Assembly (NCBI RefSeq): GCF_013201665.1 | Contig: NZ_CP053840.1 | Span: 930,001-994,000, forward strand | Direction: 5' to 3' | DNA length: 64,000 nt | Source: Arcobacter venerupis | GTDB lineage: Bacteria > Campylobacterota > Campylobacteria > Campylobacterales > Arcobacteraceae | Shown here: positions 29,286 through 39,102 of the stretch, piece after piece | Layout of the letters: each line of letters starts with the position of its first letter | Numbering within the stretch: the first letter of the stretch is position 1 | The notes under the pieces: generated by a model | Databases searched by the model: none | Seen by the model: only the letters and a program-made list of their open reading frames with translations | What the model was told of the DNA's origin: nothing | Made by a program: the position numbers and the translations under genes

Positions 29286-31421
29286 ATGAAACAACTTATC
29301 CAATCATTCAAAACAGGGGAATTAGGTCTTTTTAATGTACCAGCACCGGTGTGTGAAAAAAATGGTGCATTAGTTCAAACAACAGTTAGTCTAGTAAGTG
29401 CAGGAACAGAAAAGATGCTAGTAGATTTTGCTAAAAAATCTATGTTAGCAAAAGCAAAAGATAGGCCAGATTTAGTAAAACAAGTAATAGACAAGATGAA
29501 AAAAGAGGGTGTGAGAAACACTCTTGAAAAAGTATTTACTAAGCTTGATACTCCTATCCCTTTGGGTTATAGTTTATCAGGTCGAGTAGTGCAAGTAGGC
29601 GATGAACTAAGTGGTATAAACATAGGTGATAGAGTAGCTTGTGGAGGTGCAGGATATGCAAACCATGCAGAGATAAACTATGTACCAAAAAACTTGATGG
29701 TAAAAATACCTGATGGTGTAGATGATATAGATGCTTCTTTTGTAACAGTTGGAGCAATTGCGCTTCAAGGAGTGAGACAAACAGCACCTTTACTTGGTGA
29801 AAAGATTGCAGTGATGGGTCTTGGACTTTTAGGGCAATTAACAGTTCAATTACTTAAAGCAAATGGATGTAAAGTGATAGGAAGTGATATAGATCCAGAT
29901 AAAATGGCATTAGCTAAAAAACTTGGATGTGATGAAGTATGTCATGCAGGTGAATTGATTTCTAAAGCTAATGAATTTACTTGTGGATATGGAGTTGATG
30001 CTGTTATCATTGCTGCCTCGACTAGCTCAAATCAGCCTATTACTGATGCTGCTGAAATAAGTCGTATGAGAGGAAGGGTTGTACTTGTAGGTATGGTAGG
30101 TATGGATGTACCAAGAAATACATACTACAAAAAAGAGTTGGAGATAAAACTTTCTATGGCTTATGGTCCAGGAAGATATGACCCTGAATATGAAGAAAAA
30201 GGAATAGACTATCCTTATGATTTAGTAAGATTTACAGAACAAAGAAACTTTGAAGCGTTTTTAGGGCTTATTGCTGAGGGAAAAATTACTCCGAAAGAGC
30301 TTATTACTCACTTTTATAACTTTGATGATGCGATGAGTGCTTATGATTTATTAGAAGGAAGAATTCAAGAGAAATATTTAGGAATAGTTTTAAATTACAA
30401 AAAAAATATAAATCTTGAAGATGAAAAAATAGTTCAAAGAACTGAAAAAAAGATAAGTAGCGAAAAAGTAAATGTAGGACTTATTGGAGCTGGAAATTTT
30501 ACAAAATCAGTTATTTTACCAAATATTCAAAAAGTTGGTGAGTATGAGCTTGTAGGGCTTTGTACAGCAACTGGAGTGTCAGCACAAGGAACAGGTAAAA
30601 AATATGATTTCAAATACATTACTACTGATAGTGATGAAATATTTAAAAATAGTGAGATAAATTCAGTTTTTGTAACTACAAGACATAATGATCATTCAAA
30701 AAAAGTATTAAAAGCGATAGAGTCAAAAAAACACTGCTTTGTAGAGAAACCTCTATGCATATATGAAGAAGAACTAGAAGCTATAAAAGAAGCTTACACA
30801 GGGGAAACTCTAGTGCAAGTGGGATTTAACAGAAGATATTCACCTATGATAGAAAAAATGAAAAAATCTATTAATGGACAAATATCAGTAAACTATAGAG
30901 TAAATGCAGGAATAATTCCTAAAAATGTCTGGATACAAGATAAAACTATAGGTGGAGGAAGAATTATCGGTGAGGTTTGCCACTTTATAGATACATGTAG
31001 TTATCTCATAGAAAGTGATGTTGTAAGTGTATTTGCATCAACAGTAAATAAAGCTGACCAATCAATTCCAGATGAGGATAATGTAAATATTATATTAAAT
31101 TATACAAATGGAAGTACAGCAACTATAAGCTACATGGCTTTTGGTGATAGTAGCATGCCAAAAGAGTATATAGAAGTATTTGGTAGTGGTGTAAGTATGC
31201 AGATGAATGATTTTAGAGAACTTACAATCTTCAAAAAAGGAAAAATATCAAAAGAAAAAAGTGCTAATCAAGACAAAGGTTTTGTAAATGAATTTAAAGC
31301 TTTTAAAGAAGCTGTAAAAAGTGGAAATGAAGCTATAAGTTTTGAAAGCATTTATAATACTACAAAAACTACATTTAAAATCTTAGAGTCTATTCGAAGT
31401 AAGAGTTTAGTGGAAGTTTGA
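29286..31421 (+). CDS. Bi-domain oxidoreductase (zinc-type ADH-like plus Gfo/Idh/MocA)
   Basis: A 711-residue fusion. Residues about 1-365 are a medium-chain dehydrogenase-like domain with an alanine-rich NAD-binding stretch (GEKIAVMGLGLLGQLTVQLL). Residues about 390-711 are a Gfo/Idh/MocA domain with VGLIGAGNFT and the EKP motif (HCFVEKPLCI). This fusion occurs in O-antigen and capsule loci beside heparinase-like proteins, as here. A nucleotide-sugar or glycan oxidation is likely but the substrate is unknown. The cysteine and histidine set of a structural zinc site is not obvious. The stop overlaps the next start (TGATG). Confidence 0.82.
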   Translation: MKQLIQSFKTGELGLFNVPAPVCEKNGALVQTTVSLVSAGTEKMLVDFAKKSMLAKAKDRPDLVKQVIDKMKKEGVRNTLEKVFTKLDTPIPLGYSLSGRVVQVGDELSGINIGDRVACGGAGYANHAEINYVPKNLMVKIPDGVDDIDASFVTVGAIALQGVRQTAPLLGEKIAVMGLGLLGQLTVQLLKANGCKVIGSDIDPDKMALAKKLGCDEVCHAGELISKANEFTCGYGVDAVIIAASTSSNQPITDAAEISRMRGRVVLVGMVGMDVPRNTYYKKELEIKLSMAYGPGRYDPEYEEKGIDYPYDLVRFTEQRNFEAFLGLIAEGKITPKELITHFYNFDDAMSAYDLLEGRIQEKYLGIVLNYKKNINLEDEKIVQRTEKKISSEKVNVGLIGAGNFTKSVILPNIQKVGEYELVGLCTATGVSAQGTGKKYDFKYITTDSDEIFKNSEINSVFVTTRHNDHSKKVLKAIESKKHCFVEKPLCIYEEELEAIKEAYTGETLVQVGFNRRYSPMIEKMKKSINGQISVNYRVNAGIIPKNVWIQDKTIGGGRIIGEVCHFIDTCSYLIESDVVSVFASTVNKADQSIPDEDNVNIILNYTNGSTATISYMAFGDSSMPKEYIEVFGSGVSMQMNDFRELTIFKKGKISKEKSANQDKGFVNEFKAFKEAVKSGNEAISFESIYNTTKTTFKILESIRSKSLVEV

Positions 31422-32950
31422 TGGATAAATATATCAGATTATTTAATACAATTAAATATCTAAAATATACTCAGATTTACTATAGATTATTTTATTTTGT
31501 TAGAAGTAGATTTAGAAAAATCACTAGATTTAAATATAAATTTGAAAAAGAATCAAATTCAATTGCTTTGAAACTAATAAATTCATGTGAGTATTATAGC
31601 AGTTATAAAGATAATGAATTTAATATGTTAAATCTATCAAAAAAGTTTTATGATAGAAAAGACTGGAACTATGGTGATTATGGAAAACTTTGGACTTATA
31701 ATCTCACATATTTTGAATATTTAAAAGAAAAAGAAGATGTAAATTTGATATATGATTTTATCGAAAATATAGAGAGAATAAAAGATGGACTTGAACCCTT
31801 CCCTATAAGTCTGAGAGGGATAAATTGGATAAAATTTTTGATTAAGCATGAGATAAAAGATAAAAAGATAGATTATAGTTTATATGCTCAATATTATATG
31901 TTACTTGATAATTTAGAATATCATTTACTTGGGAATCATTTATTAGAAAATGGATTTAGCCTTTTGTTTGGAGCTTACTATTTTCAAGATGAAGTTTTAT
32001 ATAAAAAAGCTAAAGAGATTTTAGAAAAAGAGTTAGAGGAACAGATACTTGATGATGGAGCTCATTTTGAATTAAGTCCTATGTATCATCAGCTTATGCT
32101 TTTTAGAGTATTAGATTGTATAAATTTAGTTCAAAATAATAGTTTGAAAGAGCAGGAATTATTAGAATGTTTAGAAGAAAAAGCTTCCTTGATGTTAGGA
32201 TGGCTTGAAAATATTAGCTATGAATATGGTGAGATCCCACTTTTAAATGACAGTGCAAATAAAATAACTCCAACTTCTGTAGAACTTTTTGATTATTCTT
32301 TAAGATTAAATTTAAAAATTGTTGTGAAAGATTTAAATCAGTCAGGTTATAGAAAAAGAAAAAAAGAAAAATATGAATGTATAGTTGATGTTGGAAAAGT
32401 TGGTGCTAATTATATCCCTGGTCATGCCCATGCAGATAGCTTCAATTTTGAATTATATATCAAAAACAAACCTTTCATAGTAGATACTGGACTTAGCACA
32501 TATAATATTGGAAAACAAAGAGATTATGAACGAAGTACAAAATCTCATAATACAGTTGAAATCAATAGTGAAAATAGTAGTGAAGTTTGGGGTGGATTTA
32601 GAGTTGCAAATAGAGCAAATATTGTAGAATTTATTGAAAAAGAAGATTTTATAAAAGCGACTCATGATGGATATAAAAAGAAATTTAGTATTTTACATAC
32701 AAGAGAATGGAAATTTGAAGAAGATAAAATTATCATAGAAGATAGTTTAAATAAAGAATGTAATGCAATTGCAAGATTACATTTTTATTCAGATGTAACA
32801 GAGAATGAAATATTAGAAAAAATAGATTTAGGAAATTTACAATATAAAATAGAAACTTATAATTATGCACCTGAATTTAATAAAACTCTAAAAGCTTTAG
32901 TTTTAGAGATATCATTTGAAAAAAAGTTGAAAGTAGAGATAAATCTATGA
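31421..32950 (+). CDS. Heparinase II/III-family protein of the O-antigen locus
   Basis: A 509-residue protein with an N-terminal alpha-barrel (about 60-300) and a C-terminal beta-sandwich. The GHAHADSFNFELYI motif, near residue 330, is the signature of heparinase II/III domains, and ERSTKSHNTVEIN follows it. No signal peptide is visible, so it is probably cytosolic, which is odd for a lyase and suggests action on lipid-linked or nucleotide-linked intermediates, or a non-lyase role. I chose the ATG at 31421 over the TTG at 31418 because it forms a TGATG overlap and GGAAG lies upstream. Its end overlaps the GT4 gene by 4 bases. Confidence 0.82.
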   Translation: MDKYIRLFNTIKYLKYTQIYYRLFYFVRSRFRKITRFKYKFEKESNSIALKLINSCEYYSSYKDNEFNMLNLSKKFYDRKDWNYGDYGKLWTYNLTYFEYLKEKEDVNLIYDFIENIERIKDGLEPFPISLRGINWIKFLIKHEIKDKKIDYSLYAQYYMLLDNLEYHLLGNHLLENGFSLLFGAYYFQDEVLYKKAKEILEKELEEQILDDGAHFELSPMYHQLMLFRVLDCINLVQNNSLKEQELLECLEEKASLMLGWLENISYEYGEIPLLNDSANKITPTSVELFDYSLRLNLKIVVKDLNQSGYRKRKKEKYECIVDVGKVGANYIPGHAHADSFNFELYIKNKPFIVDTGLSTYNIGKQRDYERSTKSHNTVEINSENSSEVWGGFRVANRANIVEFIEKEDFIKATHDGYKKKFSILHTREWKFEEDKIIIEDSLNKECNAIARLHFYSDVTENEILEKIDLGNLQYKIETYNYAPEFNKTLKALVLEISFEKKLKVEINL

Positions 32951-34110
32951 GAATATTAGTATTGAGTTTTTATTATGCTCCTGATTTATGTGCAGGTTCA
33001 TTTAGAACAACTGCTTTTGTAGAAGAGTTAAAAAAACAAATAAACCCTAACGACAAAATAGAAATAATAACAGCTATGCCAAATAGATATGGTAGTTTTA
33101 GTGAAGATGCTAAAGAGTTTGAGAAACTAGAAGAAAATATTAATATAACTAGAATAGATTTAGGTACTCATAAAAGTGGATTTGTAGATCAGTCAAAACT
33201 TTTTTTAAAATTCGCATGGCAAGTTATGAAAGTAGTGAAAAAAAGAGAAAAATATGATTTAATATATGCAACTTCATCAAGACTTATGACAGCTTTTTTA
33301 GGAAGTTTAATAGCAAATAAGCAAAAAGCAAAATTATATTTAGATATTAGAGATATTTTTACTGACACTTTAGAATCTGTGTTTGCAAAAAGTAAATTAA
33401 GATATGTAATTCCAATTTTTAGAAAAATAGAAAAATATACTATTAATTCAGCAACTCATATAAATCTAGTATCAAAAGGTTTTGAGAAGTATTTTAAAAA
33501 TATTAATAATAAAATTGCATATAGTTTCTATACAAATGGAATAGATGATGTGTTTTTAGAGTATAGCTTTATACAAGATAAAAAAAATGAAAAAATAATT
33601 ATTACTTATGCAGGAAATATAGGAGAAGGTCAAGGCTTGGAAAAAATAATTTCTGCAATGGCTAAAAAACTTGGAGAAGAGTATGAAATACATATCATTG
33701 GTGATGGAGGAAGAAAAAAAGCTTTAATAAAAAATTTAAAAGATATTGAAAATGTAAAACTTTTTACTCCTGTAAATAGAACAAAGTTACTTGAAATTTA
33801 TAAAAATAGTGATATTTTATTTTTACACTTAAATGATTATGAAGCTTTTAAAAAAGTACTTCCTTCTAAACTTTTTGAATATGCTACTACAAATAAATTT
33901 ATAATAGCAGGTGTTAGCGGATATGCTAAAGAATTTATTGAAGAAAATATAAGTGATGCTTTTACTTTTGAGCCATGTAATGCTAATGACTTTTATGAGA
34001 AGTTTAAAAAAGTAGAAACCATTACTAATGTAAATAGAATTTCTTTTGTAGAAAAATTTAAAAGAGAAAATATTATGAATAAAATGGCTAAAGAGGTATA
34101 TGAGATATGA
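32947..34110 (+). CDS. Family 4 glycosyltransferase (WbuB-like)
   Basis: A 387-residue GT-B glycosyltransferase. The opening ILVLSFYYAPDLCAGSFRT is typical of WbuB-like GT4 enzymes, followed by YATSSRLMTAFLGSLIA and the LYLDIRDIFTDTLESV segment. The donor domain has ITYAGNIGEGQGLEKI and LPSKLFEYATTNKFI. It overlaps both neighbours by 4 bases (ATGA). WbuB acts early on undecaprenyl-linked FucNAc in E. coli, and the WbpV and WbpL genes next door suggest a similar early step here. Specificity is inferred. Confidence 0.85.
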   Translation: MRILVLSFYYAPDLCAGSFRTTAFVEELKKQINPNDKIEIITAMPNRYGSFSEDAKEFEKLEENINITRIDLGTHKSGFVDQSKLFLKFAWQVMKVVKKREKYDLIYATSSRLMTAFLGSLIANKQKAKLYLDIRDIFTDTLESVFAKSKLRYVIPIFRKIEKYTINSATHINLVSKGFEKYFKNINNKIAYSFYTNGIDDVFLEYSFIQDKKNEKIIITYAGNIGEGQGLEKIISAMAKKLGEEYEIHIIGDGGRKKALIKNLKDIENVKLFTPVNRTKLLEIYKNSDILFLHLNDYEAFKKVLPSKLFEYATTNKFIIAGVSGYAKEFIEENISDAFTFEPCNANDFYEKFKKVETITNVNRISFVEKFKRENIMNKMAKEVYEI

Positions 34111-34964
34111 GACTTTTAATTACTGGCTCAAATGGTTTTGTAGGAAACTACTTCACAACTAAATATAAAAATAAATATAATATAAAAACTTTCAGCTTTT
34201 TAAAAGATGATATAAATAGTTTAAATTGTAGTGGTGTAGATATAGTTTTTCACCTATCAGCACTGGTGCACCAAATGGGTGGAGCAAGTGCTCTTGAATA
34301 TGAAAGAGTAAATGTAACTCAGACTTTACAACTAGCACAAAAAGCAAAAGAATCAGGTGTAAAACAATTTGTATTTATGAGTACAGTCAAAGTTTATGGA
34401 GAAGAAACAAATAATAAATATACTGAAAATAGTGTTTGTAATCCAGAAGATGAATATGGAAAAAGTAAACTGAAAGCAGAAAAAGAACTACAAAAACTTG
34501 AAAATGAGAGTTTTAAAGTAAGTATCATCCGAACGCCGATAGTTTATGGATATGGCGTAAAAGCAAATATAAAATCACTCGTAAATCTAGTAAATAAAAT
34601 ACCTATTTTACCTTTTGGAAAGATAAGAAATAAACGAAGTATGGTTTACATAGGAAATATTTGTCATTTAGTAGACACAGTTATACAAAAAGAACAATCA
34701 GGAATATTTTTAGCCTCAGATGATGAACCTCTTAGTACTTCAGAACTTATTGAACTTATAGCAAAAAATCTTGATAAAAAAATATATCTTTTAAAAATAC
34801 CATTTTTTGAAAGTTTATTAAAACTATTAAAACCATCATTTCATAAAAGACTTTATGGAAGTTTAGAAATAAATAATAGTCTTACAAAAGAGAAGTTAAA
34901 TCTAAAAAATCCTTATAGTGCAGAAGAAGGAATAAGATTAATGATAAAAGGAGAAATCATTTGA
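34107..34964 (+). CDS. wbpV: NAD-dependent 4-reductase/epimerase, WbpV type
   Basis: An extended SDR of 285 aa with TGSNGFVGN at residues 6-14, STVKVYGE in the middle and Tyr117/Lys121 in YGKSK. Family members WbpV and related proteins reduce UDP-4-keto-6-deoxy-GlcNAc to UDP-QuiNAc. The keto substrate would come from the WbpM-type dehydratase at 35961. It is slightly short for an extended SDR, as WbpV homologues are. It overlaps both neighbours by 4 bases. Confidence 0.8.
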   Translation: MRLLITGSNGFVGNYFTTKYKNKYNIKTFSFLKDDINSLNCSGVDIVFHLSALVHQMGGASALEYERVNVTQTLQLAQKAKESGVKQFVFMSTVKVYGEETNNKYTENSVCNPEDEYGKSKLKAEKELQKLENESFKVSIIRTPIVYGYGVKANIKSLVNLVNKIPILPFGKIRNKRSMVYIGNICHLVDTVIQKEQSGIFLASDDEPLSTSELIELIAKNLDKKIYLLKIPFFESLLKLLKPSFHKRLYGSLEINNSLTKEKLNLKNPYSAEEGIRLMIKGEII

Positions 34965-35923
34965 TTTATTTAGTACTTTTACTAATATCATTTTCATTAA
35001 CATATTTTATAAAAAACTATGCAATAAAAAAATCTCTAATTGCCCACGTAAATGAACGAAGTTCTCATACAACTCCTACTCCTCATGGTGGAGGAATTGC
35101 TATTTCTATTACTTGGTTTATAGGGTTAGTTTATCTATATTTTACAGCTCAAATAGAAACAAATCTTTTTTATGCATTACTTTTTGGTTTTATTATTTCA
35201 ATTGTGAGTTTTTTTGATGATATATATGAATTAAGTCCAAAACTTAGACTTATCACACAAGCTATAGTTGCAATTGCTGGACTTTATTGTTTAGGTGGAT
35301 TTGATAGTTTAACTTTTGGTATTTTTGATATTCAAAATCCAATTTTGACAAATATTTTTGCATTTTTTATGATTATTTGGTTTATAAATCTTTATAATTT
35401 TCTTGATGGAATAAATGGATATGCTGGCAGTGAAGCTATATTTTTAGCACTTGCTGGCTTTATTTTATTTGGTGGAAATCACTTTTTAGTGTTAATTGTT
35501 GCAGTTTTAGGATTTTTATATTGGAATTGGAATAAAGCAAAGATATTTATGGGAGATGTTGGAAGCACACTTTTAGGATATAATATTGCAATTTTCACTA
35601 TTTATTATGCAAATCAAGAAGCTTCAAATTTTTGGATTTGGATTATCTTATTTAGTGTTTATTGGTTTGATGCAACTTTGACTTTGATACGAAGAAAATT
35701 AAATAAAGAAAAATTATCTCAAGCACATAAAAAACATGCATATCAAAGACTTTCTCAAGTTGGGTGGAGTCATTTTAAAGTTACAAATTATTCAATATTA
35801 TTGAATATGGTATTATTTTGTATCATTTATTTTGTGTCAAATATTTTTATTGCTTTTATGTTTGCTTTAATATTTCTTATTTTAGTTATGAAGTTTATTG
35901 ATAGCAAAAAAAGATTTGAATAA
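34961..35923 (+). CDS. wbpL: Undecaprenyl-phosphate sugar-1-phosphate transferase, WbpL/WecA family
   Basis: Integral membrane enzyme (320 aa, about 10-11 helices) that starts repeat-unit assembly by moving a sugar-1-phosphate from UDP-sugar to undecaprenyl phosphate. The MraY/WecA motifs are present: FFDDIYELSPKLR, NLYNFLDGINGYAG, FMGDVGST and a C-terminal AHKKHAYQRL histidine motif. The start is TTG at 34961 with AAGGAG 7 bases upstream, and it overlaps wbpV by 4 bases. With WbpM and WbpV adjacent the primer is likely QuiNAc or FucNAc. Confidence 0.88.
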   Translation: MIYLVLLLISFSLTYFIKNYAIKKSLIAHVNERSSHTTPTPHGGGIAISITWFIGLVYLYFTAQIETNLFYALLFGFIISIVSFFDDIYELSPKLRLITQAIVAIAGLYCLGGFDSLTFGIFDIQNPILTNIFAFFMIIWFINLYNFLDGINGYAGSEAIFLALAGFILFGGNHFLVLIVAVLGFLYWNWNKAKIFMGDVGSTLLGYNIAIFTIYYANQEASNFWIWIILFSVYWFDATLTLIRRKLNKEKLSQAHKKHAYQRLSQVGWSHFKVTNYSILLNMVLFCIIYFVSNIFIAFMFALIFLILVMKFIDSKKRFE

Positions 35924-35960
35924 TTTTCAAAGATATTAAATAATTATTAAAAAGGTTTTC

Positions 35961-37703
35961 ATGAATTATTTACAAGACAAAAGATTTCTAGGAATTATAG
36001 CAACATTAGTGATATCTGTTTTTACTTTTTTTCTAGTAACAGTTTTATTAGCAAAAGAGTTGTCTATAGTTGCTTTGAGTATTATTCTATTTACAAGAGT
36101 TATTTGTTCTTTTTTATTTTTTGATGATTATAAACTTTCATGGTCAAAAGCATCTACAAAAACGGGACTTATGAAAGTTATATTAGCAATAATTAGTTTT
36201 TTAATTTATATGCCAATATTATATTATGGATTTAAATTTCATTTTAATATTATGTTTATTGATTTGATATTTTATACTTTTGCTGTAAATATTTTAGTGT
36301 ATGTTTACAAGTATTATCATACAGTTGGAAAAAACAAAAAAACAAAAAAATTGGTTATTTATGGAGCGGGTAAAGCAGGACTTCAACTTCAACGAGAATT
36401 TTTAAATAGTGAATATCATCTTGTATGTTTTATTGATGATGATGAAATTTTACATCATAGAAGTATAGATGGTATTTCTATATATTCACGGGATAAATAT
36501 TGTAGTTTATATGAGGGACAGAAGTTTGATATGATGGTTGTTGCAATTCCATCAGCAACAAAAGAGCAAATAAAATTAGTTTATGAAAATATGCAAAATT
36601 ATTTTGCAACTATTAAAATATTACCAACAATTGAAAAAATATTAAGAAAAGAAGAGTTTACAAAACAGTTAAAAGATATTTCAGTAGAAGACTTACTTGC
36701 TCGTCATCCAAAAGATTTAGATAAAAAACAAATAGAGAATTTTATAAAAAATAAAGTAGTTTTAATCACAGGTGCAGGTGGAAGTATTGGAAGTGAAATA
36801 AGTAGACAATGTAAACTCTTTGGTGCAAAACAATTAATACTTTTAGATCACAGTGAATTTAATCTTTATTCAATTATGGAAGAGTTAAAAGGTGATGATG
36901 TAATCCCTGTAATGCAAACAGTAAGAAATTCAGATTTTTTAGAAAATACATTTTCAAAATATAAACCACAAATAGTAATACACGCAGCTGCATATAAACA
37001 TGTTCCTTTAGTTGAAGATAATATTTTAGAAGGCATTTCTAATAATATTATAGGTACAAAAAACTGCATAGATATTTCAATAAAATATGGCGTTGAAAAA
37101 TTTGTATTAATTTCAACAGATAAAGCAGTTCGACCAACAAATGTAATGGGAACAACAAAAAGAATTTGTGAATTATATACTCAAAATGTAAAAAGTAACA
37201 CAACTGAAATAGTAGCAGTTAGATTTGGAAATGTTTTAGGAAGTAGTGGAAGTGTTATTCCTAAATTTAAAGCTCAAATAGAAGCTGGTGGTCCTATAAC
37301 TGTTACTCATCCAGATATTACAAGATATTTTATGTTAATTCCTGAAGCTTGCGAATTAGTTCTTCAAGCTGCAAGTATTGGAAAAGGTGGAGAGATATTT
37401 ATTTTAGATATGGGTGAACCTATTAAAATAGTTGATTTAGCAAAAAAAATGATTGCCTTATCAGGTAAAGAAAATATTGAAATAAAATATTGTGGTTTAA
37501 GAACGGGTGAAAAACTTTATGAAGAGCTTTTAATAAATGAAAGTGATAAAAGAACAGATTATGAATCAATCACAGTTGCAAATGCGACTTATTTTGATAT
37601 TGATGAACTAAATAAAAAAATTCAAGAATTATTAGTATGTGAAGATAAAATTTCAAAATTAAAAGAGATAGTTCCAGAATTTGAGCATAAGTTAAATAAT
37701 TAA
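35961..37703 (+). CDS. wbpM: UDP-GlcNAc 4,6-dehydratase, WbpM/PglF-type membrane protein
   Basis: A 580-residue inner-membrane dehydratase that makes the UDP-4-keto-6-deoxy-HexNAc used by WbpV. Four hydrophobic helices occupy about residues 8-120. A first Rossmann segment GAGKAGLQLQ follows near 132, and the catalytic SDR domain has GAGGSIGSE at about 271-279 and STDKAVRPTNVMGTTK. Met396 stands where most SDRs have Tyr, with Lys400, which is normal for this family. A Campylobacter PglF role in bacillosamine synthesis is possible too, but no pglE or pglD lies here. It ends the locus. Confidence 0.9.
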   Translation: MNYLQDKRFLGIIATLVISVFTFFLVTVLLAKELSIVALSIILFTRVICSFLFFDDYKLSWSKASTKTGLMKVILAIISFLIYMPILYYGFKFHFNIMFIDLIFYTFAVNILVYVYKYYHTVGKNKKTKKLVIYGAGKAGLQLQREFLNSEYHLVCFIDDDEILHHRSIDGISIYSRDKYCSLYEGQKFDMMVVAIPSATKEQIKLVYENMQNYFATIKILPTIEKILRKEEFTKQLKDISVEDLLARHPKDLDKKQIENFIKNKVVLITGAGGSIGSEISRQCKLFGAKQLILLDHSEFNLYSIMEELKGDDVIPVMQTVRNSDFLENTFSKYKPQIVIHAAAYKHVPLVEDNILEGISNNIIGTKNCIDISIKYGVEKFVLISTDKAVRPTNVMGTTKRICELYTQNVKSNTTEIVAVRFGNVLGSSGSVIPKFKAQIEAGGPITVTHPDITRYFMLIPEACELVLQAASIGKGGEIFILDMGEPIKIVDLAKKMIALSGKENIEIKYCGLRTGEKLYEELLINESDKRTDYESITVANATYFDIDELNKKIQELLVCEDKISKLKEIVPEFEHKLNN

Positions 37704-37761
37704 TTATCTTATTCTAAGAAATAACTAATTATAATCTTTAAAATTATTTTTAAGGATTATT

Positions 37762-38160
37762 ATGAAGTCAGCATTTTCACTTTTAGAACTTATCTTTGCA
37801 ATTGTAATTTTGGGAATTGTGGCATCCTTCGCAATTCCAAAATATATGGAAACTAAAGACACAGCTTTAGTGTCAACAATAAAAAGAGACATAAACACCG
37901 CGGTTACTTCAATTCAAAGTTATTATTTGCTAAATCAAAAAATTGATAAAATTAGTGATGCTTTAAGTGTAAATGATACTAATTGGACTCAAACTGATAC
38001 AACATTAGTTGATAAGAATAGTTGTTTAAGTCTTGAAATAAAAACTTCAGATAATAATGATAAAAAGATTGAACTAACTGTTGATTCTACAAAAGATACA
38101 ACAATTTGCAAAAAAATTAAAGATGCTAACATTGTAACAACATCTTATGAACTTTACTAA
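37762..38160 (+). CDS. Type IV pilin/type II secretion pseudopilin-like protein
   Basis: A 132-residue protein with a class III signal: a short basic leader MKSA followed by FSLLELIFAIVILGIVASFA, the hydrophobic N-terminal helix with Glu at mature position 5. A prepilin peptidase would cut before Phe5. The rest is a small polar domain with two cysteines (near 93 and 118) that may form a disulfide. TAAGGA precedes the ATG. It stands alone, 4 bases from the end of the convergent ligase gene; other pilus genes are not in the window. Natural transformation or secretion are both possible. Confidence 0.82.
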   Translation: MKSAFSLLELIFAIVILGIVASFAIPKYMETKDTALVSTIKRDINTAVTSIQSYYLLNQKIDKISDALSVNDTNWTQTDTTLVDKNSCLSLEIKTSDNNDKKIELTVDSTKDTTICKKIKDANIVTTSYELY

Positions 38161-38164
38161 ATCC

Positions 38165-38968
38165 TTACTCTTCTTTTCTAATTCGTAAAAAAGAAGCAAA
38201 TTTTGGTTTAGAATTTTTTGTTAAATCATAATATTTAAAAGTTACAATATCTCCAATTTTAGGAGGATTTTTTCTTTGCATATCTGAAAAACCTCCTCCT
38301 AAATTAAAAATAATTCCATTTTTTAATTTTACTTTTAAACTTTTAAATTCATTTACTTTTGAATAGTTTAAACCAATAACTAAAGCTTCATCATCATAAA
38401 ATTTTTTAACCTTCAAAATATTTTCACTTCTACCACTAAAATATTCTAATTTTGGATTTTTTAACATCAATCCCTCAGCTTTTTCATCAATAAGTTTTTT
38501 TAAATAATTATTTAGTTGCGCATCATTTTTACAGATTATTTGAGGAATTATTTTAATAAATTTATTTGGATTTTTATCTAAGTAATTTCTTATTTTTTCT
38601 AATCTTTTATCAAAATTTCCTGCTGTATTTGGAACTTCAAAGATATTATAAGTTATTTTTCCCCATCTTGATGATGGAGTAGTATCTAAAACAATATTCT
38701 GAATATTTTCAAAGTCGTCTCTTTTAGTCCATAATTCCCCATCAAGTTCAAAATCTGGAAAATCTTTTATAAACCAATCTGGGGCATAAATTTTATTTCC
38801 ATTTTTACTTAAAAACTCTTTGCCATTCCAATATGCCCTAATTCCATCAAGTTTTTCACTCATATACCAGTTGTTAATTTTATGTATTGATTTATCATAT
38901 GTTTTTGCTTTTTGGAGTTCTTGTGAATATAAGTTTATAAATAGAAAAATAAGAATTAATAATTTCAT
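38165..38968 (-). CDS. Secreted ATP-dependent DNA ligase, LigE-type
   Basis: A 267-residue minimal ATP-dependent DNA ligase. Motif I is SEKLDGIRAYW with the nucleotide-accepting Lys39, ELDGELW is motif III, AEGLMLKNP is motif IV, and LKVKKF is motif V. A signal peptide is visible (KLLILIFLFINLYS, cut near residue 15-17), so it acts in the periplasm. It has only the adenylation and OB domains, as LigE enzymes do. The replicative NAD ligase must be elsewhere. It is convergent with the pseudopilin gene. Confidence 0.9.
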   Translation of the reverse strand: MKLLILIFLFINLYSQELQKAKTYDKSIHKINNWYMSEKLDGIRAYWNGKEFLSKNGNKIYAPDWFIKDFPDFELDGELWTKRDDFENIQNIVLDTTPSSRWGKITYNIFEVPNTAGNFDKRLEKIRNYLDKNPNKFIKIIPQIICKNDAQLNNYLKKLIDEKAEGLMLKNPKLEYFSGRSENILKVKKFYDDEALVIGLNYSKVNEFKSLKVKLKNGIIFNLGGGFSDMQRKNPPKIGDIVTFKYYDLTKNSKPKFASFLRIRKEE

Positions 38969-39102
38969 TTTAGCCTAACTAATAATATAAAATATTATAT
39001 TTAATATATTCTTAAATATTTAAAAAACATCATAAAACAATAATAAATATTTAGATAGAATAAACAGCTTTTCACAAAGTAGTGAGTATAAAAGGATTTT
39101 GA

